Positions 10,662-19,157 of a DNA stretch of 64,000 bases are shown piece by piece. How positions within the stretch are numbered: position 1 is the first letter of the stretch; every line of letters begins with the position of its first letter. The DNA comes from JACNKJ01 sp964440095. GTDB lineage: Bacteria; Krumholzibacteriota; Krumholzibacteriia; JACNKJ01. Location of the stretch: assembly GCA_964440095.1 (NCBI GenBank), contig CAYTPZ010000001.1, positions 262,013 to 326,012 on the forward strand. Reading direction: 5' to 3'. The position numbers and the translations under genes are program-made. Under the pieces are notes generated by a model that worked only from the letters and a program-made list of their open reading frames with translations, was not told the DNA's origin and made no database searches.

Positions 10662-11543
10662 TCATGGGCTCGTGGAAATCCCACTTGGCGCGATGACCTG
10701 GGCAAAAGCCGCCGTTTCGCCGCGCGCCCAGACGCGCAAAGTTGAGTTCGCGCGCCCGAAGTTCGCCGCCGGAAGCAAAGCCCGCCCAGCCGGATCCCAG
10801 GGGGCACTGTACCTTAGATAGGGCAGAGACGCGTTCCCCTCCCCTTTCGGACGAGGTAGAGGATTGGCCTCAATCAGAAGGTCGTTCCAACTGGCGCCAC
10901 CCCAGGACCGGCCTTCAGCCAAGATGTGGCCATCCAATTCGCGGAGGGCTCCCAGCATTGCAGCCTGCCCCTTGGTCTTGTAGATAAGAAGGTCGCCGGA
11001 AACCATGAGGTCACCCAATTCAAAGCCCGTGGGCTGGGCAGCAAGCCATCCACCTTCAGCCCTGCTAAGGGCCTCCTCGCTGGAGGCGAGGAGGAAGAAC
11101 CTGCCATGGCGCCGAGCCAGGTAAGCCCCGGTTCGCCAGATTCCCTCTTCCTCACTCAGGATTCGGGACTCCACATTGGCGCGTTCAAGTCTGCTGAGTG
11201 GTCCGAGCAGCCACCAATTATCATCAGCCGCCTTTGCGAAGACCCATTCCCCGCTGCTGAAGAGTTTGAGTCCCAGGGCTTCCTCAATACTCGCACTCGG
11301 CATACCCATGGCCTCGGCCATTTGAAGAGCCGCACCCTTGCCTTCCGGCCAGAGATCTCGGGGAAAATAACGATGACTGTTGCGCCTCTGAACAAAGCCG
11401 TCGCAGTCGGGGGGCAATGCCGCCAAGGCGGGTAGCCCTTGATCGCGGCGCTCTTCCCGCTGGGCGGCCAAGGGCGTAACGATGAATCGGATCACCACGA
11501 GGAAGAGAAGGAAAACTCCCAGGGGAATCAGAACCCGCTTCAC
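10662..11543 (-). CDS. Membrane-anchored protein of unknown function
   Basis: I do not recognise this 293-residue protein. It has an N-terminal membrane anchor (about residues 4-28, LIPLGVFLLFLVVIRFIV) followed by one soluble region that should lie outside the cytoplasm. The soluble part has alternating hydrophobic and aromatic residues (GEWVFAKAADDNWWLLGPL, GRFFLLASSEEAL) suggestive of repeated beta-rich units, loosely like DUF3352-type proteins, but this is weak. Its ATG overlaps the stop of the helicase gene by four bases, so it is made with the helicase. No clear terminator follows it. Confidence 0.7.
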   Translation of the reverse strand: MKRVLIPLGVFLLFLVVIRFIVTPLAAQREERRDQGLPALAALPPDCDGFVQRRNSHRYFPRDLWPEGKGAALQMAEAMGMPSASIEEALGLKLFSSGEWVFAKAADDNWWLLGPLSRLERANVESRILSEEEGIWRTGAYLARRHGRFFLLASSEEALSRAEGGWLAAQPTGFELGDLMVSGDLLIYKTKGQAAMLGALRELDGHILAEGRSWGGASWNDLLIEANPLPRPKGEGNASLPYLRYSAPWDPAGRALLPAANFGRANSTLRVWARGETAAFAQVIAPSGISTSP

Positions 11544-14500
11544 GATGGTTTCTCGCTTTCCTCATGCACCAGGGACGACAAGAAGCGGCTGGGCTCCTGA
11601 ACGAATCCGCCGCGAGATGTTACCCTGGTGAGGGTGAGAGATTTCCCCGCGCGGGTCATGGCCACATAGAGCAGGCGACGCTCCTCCTCCACGGCTTCCG
11701 GGTCCGGCGCTCGCAGCGCGTAATAACCGGGCAGCACATTTTCCTCGAGTCCCGCGATGTAGACCTGATCGAACTCCAAACCCTTGGCCGCGTGAATAGT
11801 CATGAGTTGCACCGCGTCCTGACCTTCGGCCGAATCCTGACTGCGATAGAGGGCAAGGAAGTCGAGGAAAGATGCCAGGGAGTCGCCCAGAAAAAGCTCG
11901 TCGAAGCGAGGGAGCAAGGCCAGGAATCGTTCCTCCTCGCTGCTGCGCCCGCGGAAGAGTTCAGGCGCTTCTCCTTCTAATCCGGAAGCGGCTAGCAGTG
12001 CGGCTTCCAGGTCTTTGCGGGCCGATCCTTCGCTCAGTTTCTCTAGCCAAGGGCTTCCACTGGCCAATAGACGGCGCACGCCCATTCCAAAAAGTGTGTG
12101 AGCGGTGCTGTCACCAGGGCTGGGTGGGCCCGAGGGATCCATTTGCATGACCAGGGCCAAAGGCGCGAGACCGTCCCGGCCCGAACGGCGCGCCAGGCGT
12201 TTGAGTTGGAGAGCCTGCATCTGATCGAAGGCCTCACCCAGGCAGCGACAATCATCCAGGGCACGATGGCGAGCCTGGGCGGAGATGCCGAAACGTTCGA
12301 TGAGGTCTTCCAGACGGTTTCGCTCGCGAGGATACAGTCGACGCGCCAGGGCAAGGCTATCGTAGAGAGCCTGTCTCGGACGGGCGAAGCCCAACTCACG
12401 GGCCGCGCGCACGAGCACGGGGAAGTCGAAGCTGGATCCATTGTGCGCCACCAAATCAAGATCTCCCACGAAACGTAAAAATTCGGCGATTGCCTGGGCG
12501 GGCGGCGGCGCGTTTTCCAACATGGCATCGTCGATACCATGTACCGCGGTGGATTCGGCGGGTACAGGGCCTGCCGGTTTCACCAGTGATTCGAAGCGAG
12601 CCACTTCACGTCCGCCTTCGTACCTGATTGCGCCGATCTCGAGAATTTCGCAGCGGGCGGTATCGATGCCGGTGGTTTCCAAATCGAAAATCACATAGTC
12701 ACGTAGGGGTTGGTACTCGGCGGCACGCCAAAGCTGGTAGAGCCGGAAGAAGAGAAGCGGAGCAATCTCCCCCGCCACACGATGCCGCTTCCCACCGCCT
12801 TCCAGAATGATGGCATGGCTCTCGGCCTCAAGTCGAAGACGCGGTCCCTCGGGCGGCTCCGCGCCACCGGGAATGAGACTTTTGCGATACCATGGCTCCA
12901 GTGTCTGACCAAGCCAGTCCAGATAGATCTGTTCCTGCTTCGGATCGGGAGCGCTTAATGAAATGCGCTTGCCTCGACGAAGCATAGAGCGCAATTCATC
13001 CAAGAGATCTTCCAAGCCTTCGACCTCAAAGGGATCGCCGGGAAGCTCTGCCTCGGTGTCCTCTTCGATTTCCAAGAGAACTTCCCCCACCAACTGGCGA
13101 AGGGTTTTCCCCTTTTGCCCGGCGCGCAGATTGCTGAGGCGCGCAATTCTTTCGTCCAGTTTCCAGCTCAGACGAGCCAGCAGCGAAAGGCGTTCGCCGC
13201 TAGCTTCCCATTCTCCCCGAGAGCTCGGAACCGTTTCCGCAGGCATCAAAACCGAGAGAGCGCTTAAGCCTTGAGGGAAACTCTTCTCGAACTCTGCCAG
13301 CCACAACTCCTCGGTTTTGCCCGATGTCGCTTCCTGGAAAGAACGCCAGCGCCGGGATTGTCCGCGCAGGGCATCTCGATGGCGGCGAACGGCATTGAGC
13401 GCCTGCCTCCAAGAGCCTTCATTGCGCCTTAGCAATTCCCCCATGAGCGAGGTGGACCCGGGATCAAGATGCGCCCGGAGCACACGACCCATGGCGTCAT
13501 CGTCGACAGGATTTCTGAGCAGTCGCAGAGTGGCGAGAATCTGTAGAATACGCGGCTGGTCCAGCAGCCCACGCCCCGAGATCATCTCCACGGGAATTCG
13601 TTCGCCCATGAGGCGACCTTCCAGATACTCGCCGATGGAGTGCTTGGGGTAGAGGATGGCCACGTCGCGCCAGTGCAAATCTCGATCGCGCAGACGCTCC
13701 TGCCGAATGTCGGCGCCCAGGAAGGCGGCTTCGTCCTCTTCGCTGTCGAAACTTTCCACGCGCAACTGACCCTCGCCGCCGGCACGACTTTGCAGAGTTT
13801 TCGCCGAAGCTATTTCACCGCCTAGAAGAGCTTTGGCGCCATCGAGAATTTCCTCGCGATTGCGATAGTTTTCCTCCAGGAAAATCTCGCGAGGCTCATA
13901 GTCGCGCCGATAGTCGGCCAGGTTGCGAGGATCGGCCCCCCGCCAGGCGTAGATAGATTGATTTGCGTCGGCCACCAGAAAACTGCGACCATCCTCGGGC
14001 AGCAGGTGACGAAGGATGCGATACTGCAAGGCATCGGTGTCCTGAAATTCATCCACCAAGACATGGGCCCATCGCTCCCGCACCTGCTTCTGCAGATCTG
14101 CGTTTTCACACAGCAGTTTGCGTGTGAGATCCAGGATGTCGTCGAAATCCACAGCCTTTTCCGAACGAAGCAAGCCCTGGTATTCCTTGAAGAGATCCTG
14201 CTGCAATCCGCTTAGCAGCTTCGCGTCCTGATCCACCCGGTAAATGCCGAAGCGCCCGAGCAACAAACGAAGTTCTTTGTCTTCCGGCTCGCGACTGGAA
14301 AAATCAAGCTTCTGCCATGCTCGCCTGAGCACCGCCAACTGACGTCCCTCATCGGCGACGGAAAAATCGGGAGGCAGATCGGCCCTCTCGGCATGTTCTC
14401 GCAGAAGATGAATGCCGAAGTGATGGAAGGTACCCGCCGCCACCTGCCCCGCACGCTCGCCCAGATAACCGGCCAGACGATCCACCATGACCGACGCGGC

Positions 14501-14707
14501 CTTGCGCGTGAAGGTGAGCGCGAGAATACTGGATGCGTCCACACCCGCCACACTTCCCAGATAGACAATGCGATTGACAAGGGTTCGAGTCTTACCCGTA
14601 CCGGGCCCGGCCATGACGAGAATGTGCGAATCCGGTGCGAAGACGGCCTCGCGTTGCCGAGGATTCAGCTCCTGCTCCAGATCCCTCCACAGGCTCGGCG
14701 AACTCAC
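11540..14707 (-). CDS. UvrD/Rep-type helicase with an inserted DEDDh 3'-5' exonuclease domain
   Basis: A 1055-residue superfamily 1A helicase. Helicase motifs are split: Walker A AGPGTGKT (33-40), the VLVDEFQDTD Walker B region (216-225), QSIYAWRGA (250-258) and EENYRNREEIL (278-288) come first; TIHAAKGLEFD (970-980) and LLYVAMTRA (1012-1020) come last. Between them, about residues 668-830, lies a DnaQ-like exonuclease with Exo I FDLETTG (D675, E677), Exo II around HNGSSFDFP (D761), and Exo III HRALDD (H814, D819), all catalytic residues present. This suggests unwinding coupled to 3'-end trimming in repair or replication restart. The start is GTG 14707, five bases after AAGGAG and overlapping a 20-codon upstream ORF. 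Confidence 0.92.
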   Translation of the reverse strand: MSSPSLWRDLEQELNPRQREAVFAPDSHILVMAGPGTGKTRTLVNRIVYLGSVAGVDASSILALTFTRKAASVMVDRLAGYLGERAGQVAAGTFHHFGIHLLREHAERADLPPDFSVADEGRQLAVLRRAWQKLDFSSREPEDKELRLLLGRFGIYRVDQDAKLLSGLQQDLFKEYQGLLRSEKAVDFDDILDLTRKLLCENADLQKQVRERWAHVLVDEFQDTDALQYRILRHLLPEDGRSFLVADANQSIYAWRGADPRNLADYRRDYEPREIFLEENYRNREEILDGAKALLGGEIASAKTLQSRAGGEGQLRVESFDSEEDEAAFLGADIRQERLRDRDLHWRDVAILYPKHSIGEYLEGRLMGERIPVEMISGRGLLDQPRILQILATLRLLRNPVDDDAMGRVLRAHLDPGSTSLMGELLRRNEGSWRQALNAVRRHRDALRGQSRRWRSFQEATSGKTEELWLAEFEKSFPQGLSALSVLMPAETVPSSRGEWEASGERLSLLARLSWKLDERIARLSNLRAGQKGKTLRQLVGEVLLEIEEDTEAELPGDPFEVEGLEDLLDELRSMLRRGKRISLSAPDPKQEQIYLDWLGQTLEPWYRKSLIPGGAEPPEGPRLRLEAESHAIILEGGGKRHRVAGEIAPLLFFRLYQLWRAAEYQPLRDYVIFDLETTGIDTARCEILEIGAIRYEGGREVARFESLVKPAGPVPAESTAVHGIDDAMLENAPPPAQAIAEFLRFVGDLDLVAHNGSSFDFPVLVRAARELGFARPRQALYDSLALARRLYPRERNRLEDLIERFGISAQARHRALDDCRCLGEAFDQMQALQLKRLARRSGRDGLAPLALVMQMDPSGPPSPGDSTAHTLFGMGVRRLLASGSPWLEKLSEGSARKDLEAALLAASGLEGEAPELFRGRSSEEERFLALLPRFDELFLGDSLASFLDFLALYRSQDSAEGQDAVQLMTIHAAKGLEFDQVYIAGLEENVLPGYYALRAPDPEAVEEERRLLYVAMTRAGKSLTLTRVTSRGGFVQEPSRFLSSLVHEESEKPS

Positions 14708-14766
14708 AGGGACTCCTTAGGGGATGGTGTGGATCTGAATTCGGTGCTGATGATCAATGAGCGCAT
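14704..14766 (-). CDS. 20-residue leader ORF coupled to the helicase gene
   Basis: A short ORF begins with ATG 14766 after an optimal AGGAGG ribosome binding site (six bases away) and ends in a TGA that overlaps the GTG of the helicase as GTGA. Its peptide (MRSLIISTEFRSTPSPKESL) has no recognisable feature. Its last codons contain the helicase ribosome binding site (AAGGAG). The layout is that of an upstream ORF controlling downstream translation by termination-reinitiation. It could be coincidental, but the strong ribosome binding site argues that it is translated. Confidence 0.5.
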   Translation of the reverse strand: MRSLIISTEFRSTPSPKESL

Positions 14767-14786
14767 GAAATCCTCCTGAAAGGAGC

Positions 14787-14815
14787 AGTCTATGCGCAGT
14801 GCCGTCTTGAGGCAA
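14787..14815 (-). promoter_or_regulatory. Possible promoter of the leader ORF-helicase operon
   Basis: TTGCCT (14810-14815), a 17-base spacer and TAGACT (14787-14792) each match four of six consensus bases. Transcription would start near 14780, giving a 14-base leader that is just long enough to hold the AGGAGG site. Confidence 0.35.
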
Positions 14816-14830
14816 CGAAGTTCCGGATAT

Positions 14831-14860
14831 GAAAAACCCCGCCCTGGGCTAAAAGGGCGG
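14831..14860 (-). terminator. Intrinsic terminator after the secreted-protein gene
   Basis: A 7-bp stem (CCGCCCT / AGGGCGG, 14839-14845 with 14854-14860) is followed on the minus strand by GGTTTTTC. It is 29 bases past the stop of the secreted-protein gene and isolates it from the helicase operon. Confidence 0.75.
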
Positions 14861-14888
14861 AATGGAAGTACTGCGGCCAGCTGGTCGC

Positions 14889-15623
14889 TTAGCGATACAG
14901 GCTCTTGAGGGAACTCCAACTAGTTTCTTCGGTGCGGGTGGCGCAGCCGGTGATGATCACCGTCACGCCGGAGATTTGTCCCCAAACGCCACGGGAGCCG
15001 GTCTCGCTGCAGTTAGCACTCATGAATAAGGGGAAATCCGGGGGCAGGTTGTCCAGGGGATCACCGTCGATATCTGTGTAACCAAGGCCGGTGGAATTGG
15101 CGATAACGAACTCCATGCAGGTGTCATAGCCGTCGAAAACCGCCGTCATGTTGATATTGGCGATCATACCAACGCTCACGCCTTCGTAGTACTGGTAAGT
15201 CGTGTAGGAAACGAAGTTCACGACGTCGGCCCAGTATTCCGTGTCGCCGCCGTCCCAGGCTTCGCCCGTGCCGGCCATCCAGAGACGTCCGCCGCAATAT
15301 TCATTGCGCCAGGTCTGGTAACCGGTCTGGTTGGTGTCGAGGTTGTCGTTCATCAGGACGGGTTCGACGCAAAGCGTAATGCAGGAGACCGACCACTGTG
15401 CCGCCAAGTTCGCGCCATTCCAGGACTGTGCCTGAAGGGTGTTGCCAATTTCGCCCCATGATCCGTCAGCGACACTCTCGGGCCATGATTCTGTGCCGTG
15501 GCCCATCTGGATGTTTCCACCCAGGTCCACGGAGAAGTAAGCACCATTAACGGGAGGGCCCGCTAGCGCGGGAGTCACTATCAACGTAATGAGCCCGGCA
15601 GTGAGTAGCAGTAGTTTTTTCAT
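14889..15623 (-). CDS. Secreted protein of unknown function
   Basis: From ATG 15623 the protein has 244 residues. It opens with a clear Sec signal peptide (MKKLLLLTAGLITLIVTPALAG), cleaved around residue 21. The mature part is acidic, rich in Gly, Asn, Tyr and Trp, with scattered cysteines (CITLC, CGG, DTCMEF, NCSE, GCATR) that could form disulfides; this composition fits a secreted beta-sandwich. No family is recognised. It stands alone: it has its own predicted promoter with an overlapping direct repeat, a leader of about 90 bases and its own terminator. The ribosome binding site is weak. Confidence 0.75.
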   Translation of the reverse strand: MKKLLLLTAGLITLIVTPALAGPPVNGAYFSVDLGGNIQMGHGTESWPESVADGSWGEIGNTLQAQSWNGANLAAQWSVSCITLCVEPVLMNDNLDTNQTGYQTWRNEYCGGRLWMAGTGEAWDGGDTEYWADVVNFVSYTTYQYYEGVSVGMIANINMTAVFDGYDTCMEFVIANSTGLGYTDIDGDPLDNLPPDFPLFMSANCSETGSRGVWGQISGVTVIITGCATRTEETSWSSLKSLYR

Positions 15624-15722
15624 TTTCGCATCGGGGTTCCTGTTTACCCAAGTCAAAAGTTGCTGAGGCATTAGTTGGGCTGGCGACCTGCGAAAACCGG
15701 TTGGGATTGCCTTCCGAGAAAG

Positions 15723-15752
15723 AGTATATTCTAGAATTGGAAACCCCTTCAA
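15723..15752 (-). promoter_or_regulatory. Predicted promoter of the secreted-protein gene
   Basis: TATACT (15723-15728, five of six consensus bases) lies 18 bases from TTGAAG (15747-15752). The -35 box is part of one copy of the 12-base direct repeat described next. Confidence 0.5.
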
Positions 15753-15781
15753 GCTATTTATCAAGGCCATTCAAGCTATTT
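15748..15781. repeat. Two identical 12-base direct repeats, 22 bases apart
   Basis: TTCAAGCTATTT occurs at 15748-15759 and again at 15770-15781. The 22-base period is about two helical turns, so both copies face the same side of the DNA. One copy overlaps the -35 box of the secreted-protein promoter, so this may be a regulator binding site. Confidence 0.55.
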
Positions 15782-15894
15782 GTCGGAAGAAATTTTTATC
15801 CACTTAACGTATCTTTTCTCAAGTGCTCCCAGCATTGCCAAAGCTATCTGCATCCCCTAGAATTGCTCTTTCCTTAGCAAGATTTGGAGCGAAG

Positions 15895-16473
15895 ATGACG
15901 TTAGATCCTCATCATTCCATGTGGAGGGACAAGAGGGAGTCGCCGGAAGGTCCCAGGGCTCCGGTTTACGCGCTTTTGGACAATATCAGGAGCGCTCAAA
16001 ATGTTGGCGATATGTTTAGAAGCGCCGACGCACTTTTCATAGAACATCTCTATCTTGTTGGAATCACGGCATTTCCCCCGAACAGCAAACTGGAGAAGAC
16101 GGCCTTGGGAGCCAGCGAGACGGTGCCCTGGTCCCATCATTTGAGGCTTTTTGACGCCGTGGAAGAAATTCGAGGGGCAGGAACACCCATTGTAGCTGTG
16201 GAAATGACCCCATCGAGCCAATCCCTTTTCGAATGGGAAGGCCCCGCCCAGGCCTGCTTTGTTTTTGGCCACGAAGTCATGGGTGTAGACCGGGAATTGA
16301 TCCGCCAGGCCGATTCTGTCGTGCACCTGCCCATGTCGGGGCTAAAAAACAGCCTCAATGTTTCCTCCAGTTTCGCCGTGACCCTCTATCATCACCTTGC
16401 GCGACATGGACTTCTCAGCCAAGGCCCGCCCAAACTCAAGGAATCCTACCTGCCCGACAAACGCCGAAGCTAA
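15895..16473 (+). CDS. SpoU/TrmH-family RNA 2'-O-methyltransferase
   Basis: This SPOUT enzyme should methylate a ribose 2'-OH in tRNA or rRNA using S-adenosylmethionine. All three motifs of the family are present: NIRSAQNVGDMFRSAD (motif 1, about residues 29-44), VFGHEVMGVDRELI (motif 2) and LPMSGLKNSLNVSSSFAV (motif 3), the last two forming the trefoil knot. I chose ATG 15895, five bases after GGAG, giving 192 residues; upstream in-frame codons look non-coding. Target nucleotide unknown. It is monocistronic, separated from the ArsR operon by about 100 bases. Confidence 0.9.
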   Translation: MTLDPHHSMWRDKRESPEGPRAPVYALLDNIRSAQNVGDMFRSADALFIEHLYLVGITAFPPNSKLEKTALGASETVPWSHHLRLFDAVEEIRGAGTPIVAVEMTPSSQSLFEWEGPAQACFVFGHEVMGVDRELIRQADSVVHLPMSGLKNSLNVSSSFAVTLYHHLARHGLLSQGPPKLKESYLPDKRRS

Positions 16474-16507
16474 GCGTTTCCGTCTTGCGAAACATTTCAC
16501 TAAAAGA

Positions 16508-16535
16508 TTGACAGGATCTACCGAATCCATATTTT
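16508..16535 (+). promoter_or_regulatory. Predicted promoter of the ArsR-sulfur oxidoreductase operon
   Basis: A perfect TTGACA (16508-16513) is followed after 16 bases by TATTTT (16530-16535, four of six consensus bases). Transcription would begin near 16542, about 30 bases before the arsR-type gene. An inverted repeat overlaps the -10 box. Confidence 0.65.
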
Positions 16536-16538
16536 CGG
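16521..16538. promoter_or_regulatory. Candidate ArsR operator (CCGAA-N8-TTCGG)
   Basis: Perfect 5-base arms CCGAA (16521-16525) and TTCGG (16534-16538) are separated by eight bases and cover the -10 box of the operon promoter. Persulfide-sensing ArsR proteins such as SqrR bind short arms with the same eight-base gap. A repressor here would block RNA polymerase, which suggests autoregulation by the first gene of the operon. Confidence 0.5.
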
Positions 16539-16572
16539 TTATGCGGATATGTGGATCTGAATAGGAGAGCTC

Positions 16573-16893
16573 ATGGAACGCAACCCCGAAGACATCCAGG
16601 CAGCGGCGAGAATCTTCAAAGCGCTATCCCACCCCGCCCGCCTCGAGATCGCCTGTCACCTTTCCCAAGACGGACCTTCGACGCAAAAGAATCTCATAGG
16701 CCAATTGGGATGGCCCCAGTCCACCATGGCTCGCCACCTCGGTCCCCTAAGAGATCTCGGTCTGATCGAAGGTCAAAGGCGAGGAACCGAAGTTGAGCTC
16801 AGCGTCACCAGCGAGTTGGTTAGCGACATGGTGCAATCGCTCTGCGACTGGCTTCACGAAGACAGACATGGAACCGCCAAGGAGGACGCATGA
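16573..16893 (+). CDS. ArsR-family transcriptional repressor, probable persulfide sensor
   Basis: A 106-residue winged-helix protein with the ArsR core: IFKALSHPARLEIACHLS (about residues 14-31), QKNLIGQLGWPQSTMARHLGPLRDLGLI as the helix-turn-helix (about 38-65), and the GTEVELSVTS wing. The CxC metal site of ArsR/SmtB is absent. It has exactly two cysteines, C28 in the second helix (ACHL, where SqrR/BigR have their first sensor cysteine) and C91 in the last helix. A 63-residue spacing like this is close to that of persulfide sensors. It overlaps the molybdoenzyme gene by four bases and begins the operon, so it likely derepresses it in response to reactive sulfur. The function is inference from sequence and context. 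Confidence 0.85.
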   Translation: MERNPEDIQAAARIFKALSHPARLEIACHLSQDGPSTQKNLIGQLGWPQSTMARHLGPLRDLGLIEGQRRGTEVELSVTSELVSDMVQSLCDWLHEDRHGTAKEDA

Positions 16894-19157
16894 ATCGCCG
16901 TGATTTCATCAAGATCGGATCAGGTGGTGCAGCGGGTGCGGCATTGTTGGGTGGGCTGACCACAGATTGGTATGGAAGCTACGAGAACAAACTCGAGAAT
17001 CCCGACACCGATGGCGAGCGCATCGTTCCCAGCTTCTGTGAACTCTGCTTCTGGAAGTGCGGAATCTTGGCCCATGTGAAAGATGGGCGCATCACGAAGA
17101 TCAAAGGCAACCCCAAGCATCCCCTTTCCCGAGGACGCCTCTGCCCCCGCGGAGCCGGTGGCACAGGATTGCTCTACGATCCCGATCGACTCAAGCAACC
17201 CATGGTACGCGTGGGTAAAAACGGTATGCAGAATTTCGAGGCAGTCAGTTGGGACACCGCCCTGGATGAAGTGGCCGACAAATTCGAAATGATCCGTCAG
17301 CGCTATGGCCCCGAAGCCCTGGCCCTCTATTATCACGGTTTCGGCGCCAACTGGATGAAGCACCTCTTCAAGGCCTATGGCAGCCCGAACATCGCGGCTC
17401 CCTCCTATGCTCAGTGCCGTGGACCTCGTGATGTGGGTTTCGATCTGACCTTCGGAAGCATTGTCGGCTCGCCGGAAATCATCGACATGCAGAACAGTCG
17501 CTGCATAACGCTGATCGGCTCTCACCTGGGCGAGAACATGCACAACACCCAGGTGCAGGATTTCGCCACGGCTATTCGTGACGGCGCTGATCTCATCGTT
17601 GTGGATCCACGTTACTCGGTGGCCGCCTCCAAGGCGAAATACTGGCTGCCGATAAAGCCGGGCACGGATATCGCTCTTCTACTTGCCTGGATGCACGTAC
17701 TCGTCGATGAGGGCCTCTACGACAAAGAATACATCGACAATTACGCCTACGGTTTCGATCAACTGAAGGAGCACGTGAAGCCCTTCTCGCCGGAGTGGGC
17801 ATATCCCCGAACTGGCATTGAACCCGAGCTCATTCGCCGCACGGCCCATCTCATGGCAGGCGCAAGGCCGGCCTCGTTCATCCATCCCGGGCGCCATGTC
17901 ACCTGGATGGGCGACGACACCCAGCGCTCGCGCGCCATCGCCATCGTCAACGCCTTGCTGGGGTCTTGGGGACGCAAAGGCGGGTTCTACATTCCCTCGC
18001 AACTCGAGCTGCCCAAGTACAAGTACCCGGGATATCTCCCTCCCGGACGGCAGGCGGCCGATCGCCCCAACGCCAGCAGTTTTCCCTTAGGTGACAAGGT
18101 ACTGGCCCAGGGCGTCTGCAACGCCACCATTCCGGGCTTGGCCGAGTACGACCTTAAAGGATGGATGGTATACGGCTCCAACCTGCCCACCACGCTTCCC
18201 GATCCCAAGACCACCTACGAGGCCATCCAGAAGCTGGACTTCCTGGTGACCATTGAGGTGCTGCCCGCTGAAATCGCGGGATGGTCGGATGTGGTTCTAC
18301 CCGAGGCCACCTATCTGGAACGTTGCGACGAACTCCACAATCCGAATTATCGCGAACCTTATGTGGCGGTGCGCCAGGAAGTGGTGCCCCCCATGTACGA
18401 GAGCAAGCCGGGTTGGTGGATCGCCAAGGAACTGGGAAACCGCATGGGCCTGCCCGAATTTTTCCCATGGGAAAACAGCGAAGAATACGGCATGGCGCGT
18501 ATCAAGGAAGCGGGACTCGATTGCGATACCCTTCAAAAAGATGGCGTCATCCTCGGCAAGCCGGAGCCCTTGTACTTCGAGGAAGGTGCGGCACCCGACT
18601 TCTACACTAATACGGGAAAGATCGAACTCTACTCTACGCGTTTGGCGGAGCACAATTTCGATCCCATTCCAGTCTTCACGCCTCCTGAGGAAGCTCCGGA
18701 CGGATACTACCGGTTGCTCTTCGGACGCACCCCCACCCATACCTTCGGCCGAACCACCAACAATCGACTGCTGTCGGAGGTTTACAAAGAGAACCATGTT
18801 TGGGTGAATAGGGGCGTTGCACTCAAGTGGGGTCTGAAAGATGGACAACGTGTCTACCTGCAGAACCAGGACGGTGTGAAGTCGACTTTCACATTGCCCG
18901 TCAAGGTGACCAATCGAATTCGCCCCGAGGCGGTCTTCCTGGTCCACGGGTATGGACGCAAGGCCAAGTTGCTTTCCTTCGTCTATGGAAAGGGCGTGGA
19001 TTCAGCCGAACTGGTTACCCGATACAAGGTGGATCCAATCATGGGAGGCACGGGGATGAACGTGAATTTCGTCACCTTCATACCCGCCGATGAAGAAAGC
19101 GCCAACCCCGGTGGCCATGCCGATGCATCGACTGAGAATAAGGAGGTGACCACATGA
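16890..19157 (+). CDS. Molybdopterin oxidoreductase catalytic subunit, PsrA/PhsA-like
   Basis: A 755-residue catalytic subunit of the DMSO-reductase superfamily. The N-terminus has a Tat signal (RRDFIKIG then a hydrophobic stretch), so the enzyme acts outside the cytoplasmic membrane. The [4Fe-4S] ligands are C50, C53, C57 and C85 (CELCFWKC, GRLCPRG). The probable molybdenum ligand is C176 in PSYAQCRGPRDVGF, as in polysulfide, thiosulfate and arsenate reductases. The length is close to PsrA. With the ferredoxin, NrfD subunits and sulfur transporters downstream, a polysulfide or thiosulfate substrate is most likely; tetrathionate or an oxidative direction cannot be excluded. It overlaps the ArsR and ferredoxin genes by four bases each. 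Confidence 0.92.
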   Translation: MNRRDFIKIGSGGAAGAALLGGLTTDWYGSYENKLENPDTDGERIVPSFCELCFWKCGILAHVKDGRITKIKGNPKHPLSRGRLCPRGAGGTGLLYDPDRLKQPMVRVGKNGMQNFEAVSWDTALDEVADKFEMIRQRYGPEALALYYHGFGANWMKHLFKAYGSPNIAAPSYAQCRGPRDVGFDLTFGSIVGSPEIIDMQNSRCITLIGSHLGENMHNTQVQDFATAIRDGADLIVVDPRYSVAASKAKYWLPIKPGTDIALLLAWMHVLVDEGLYDKEYIDNYAYGFDQLKEHVKPFSPEWAYPRTGIEPELIRRTAHLMAGARPASFIHPGRHVTWMGDDTQRSRAIAIVNALLGSWGRKGGFYIPSQLELPKYKYPGYLPPGRQAADRPNASSFPLGDKVLAQGVCNATIPGLAEYDLKGWMVYGSNLPTTLPDPKTTYEAIQKLDFLVTIEVLPAEIAGWSDVVLPEATYLERCDELHNPNYREPYVAVRQEVVPPMYESKPGWWIAKELGNRMGLPEFFPWENSEEYGMARIKEAGLDCDTLQKDGVILGKPEPLYFEEGAAPDFYTNTGKIELYSTRLAEHNFDPIPVFTPPEEAPDGYYRLLFGRTPTHTFGRTTNNRLLSEVYKENHVWVNRGVALKWGLKDGQRVYLQNQDGVKSTFTLPVKVTNRIRPEAVFLVHGYGRKAKLLSFVYGKGVDSAELVTRYKVDPIMGGTGMNVNFVTFIPADEESANPGGHADASTENKEVTT

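Noticed and set aside
15624..15716. Possible riboswitch in the leader of the secreted-protein gene
   Set aside because: The leader has fragments such as AAGGCAA that recall the c-di-GMP-I aptamer, but the conserved core segments and their order are not there.
16459..16493. Hairpin AAACGC/GCGTTT around the stop of the SpoU gene as a terminator
   Set aside because: The stem is only 6 bp, AT-rich at one end and lacks a T-run after it.
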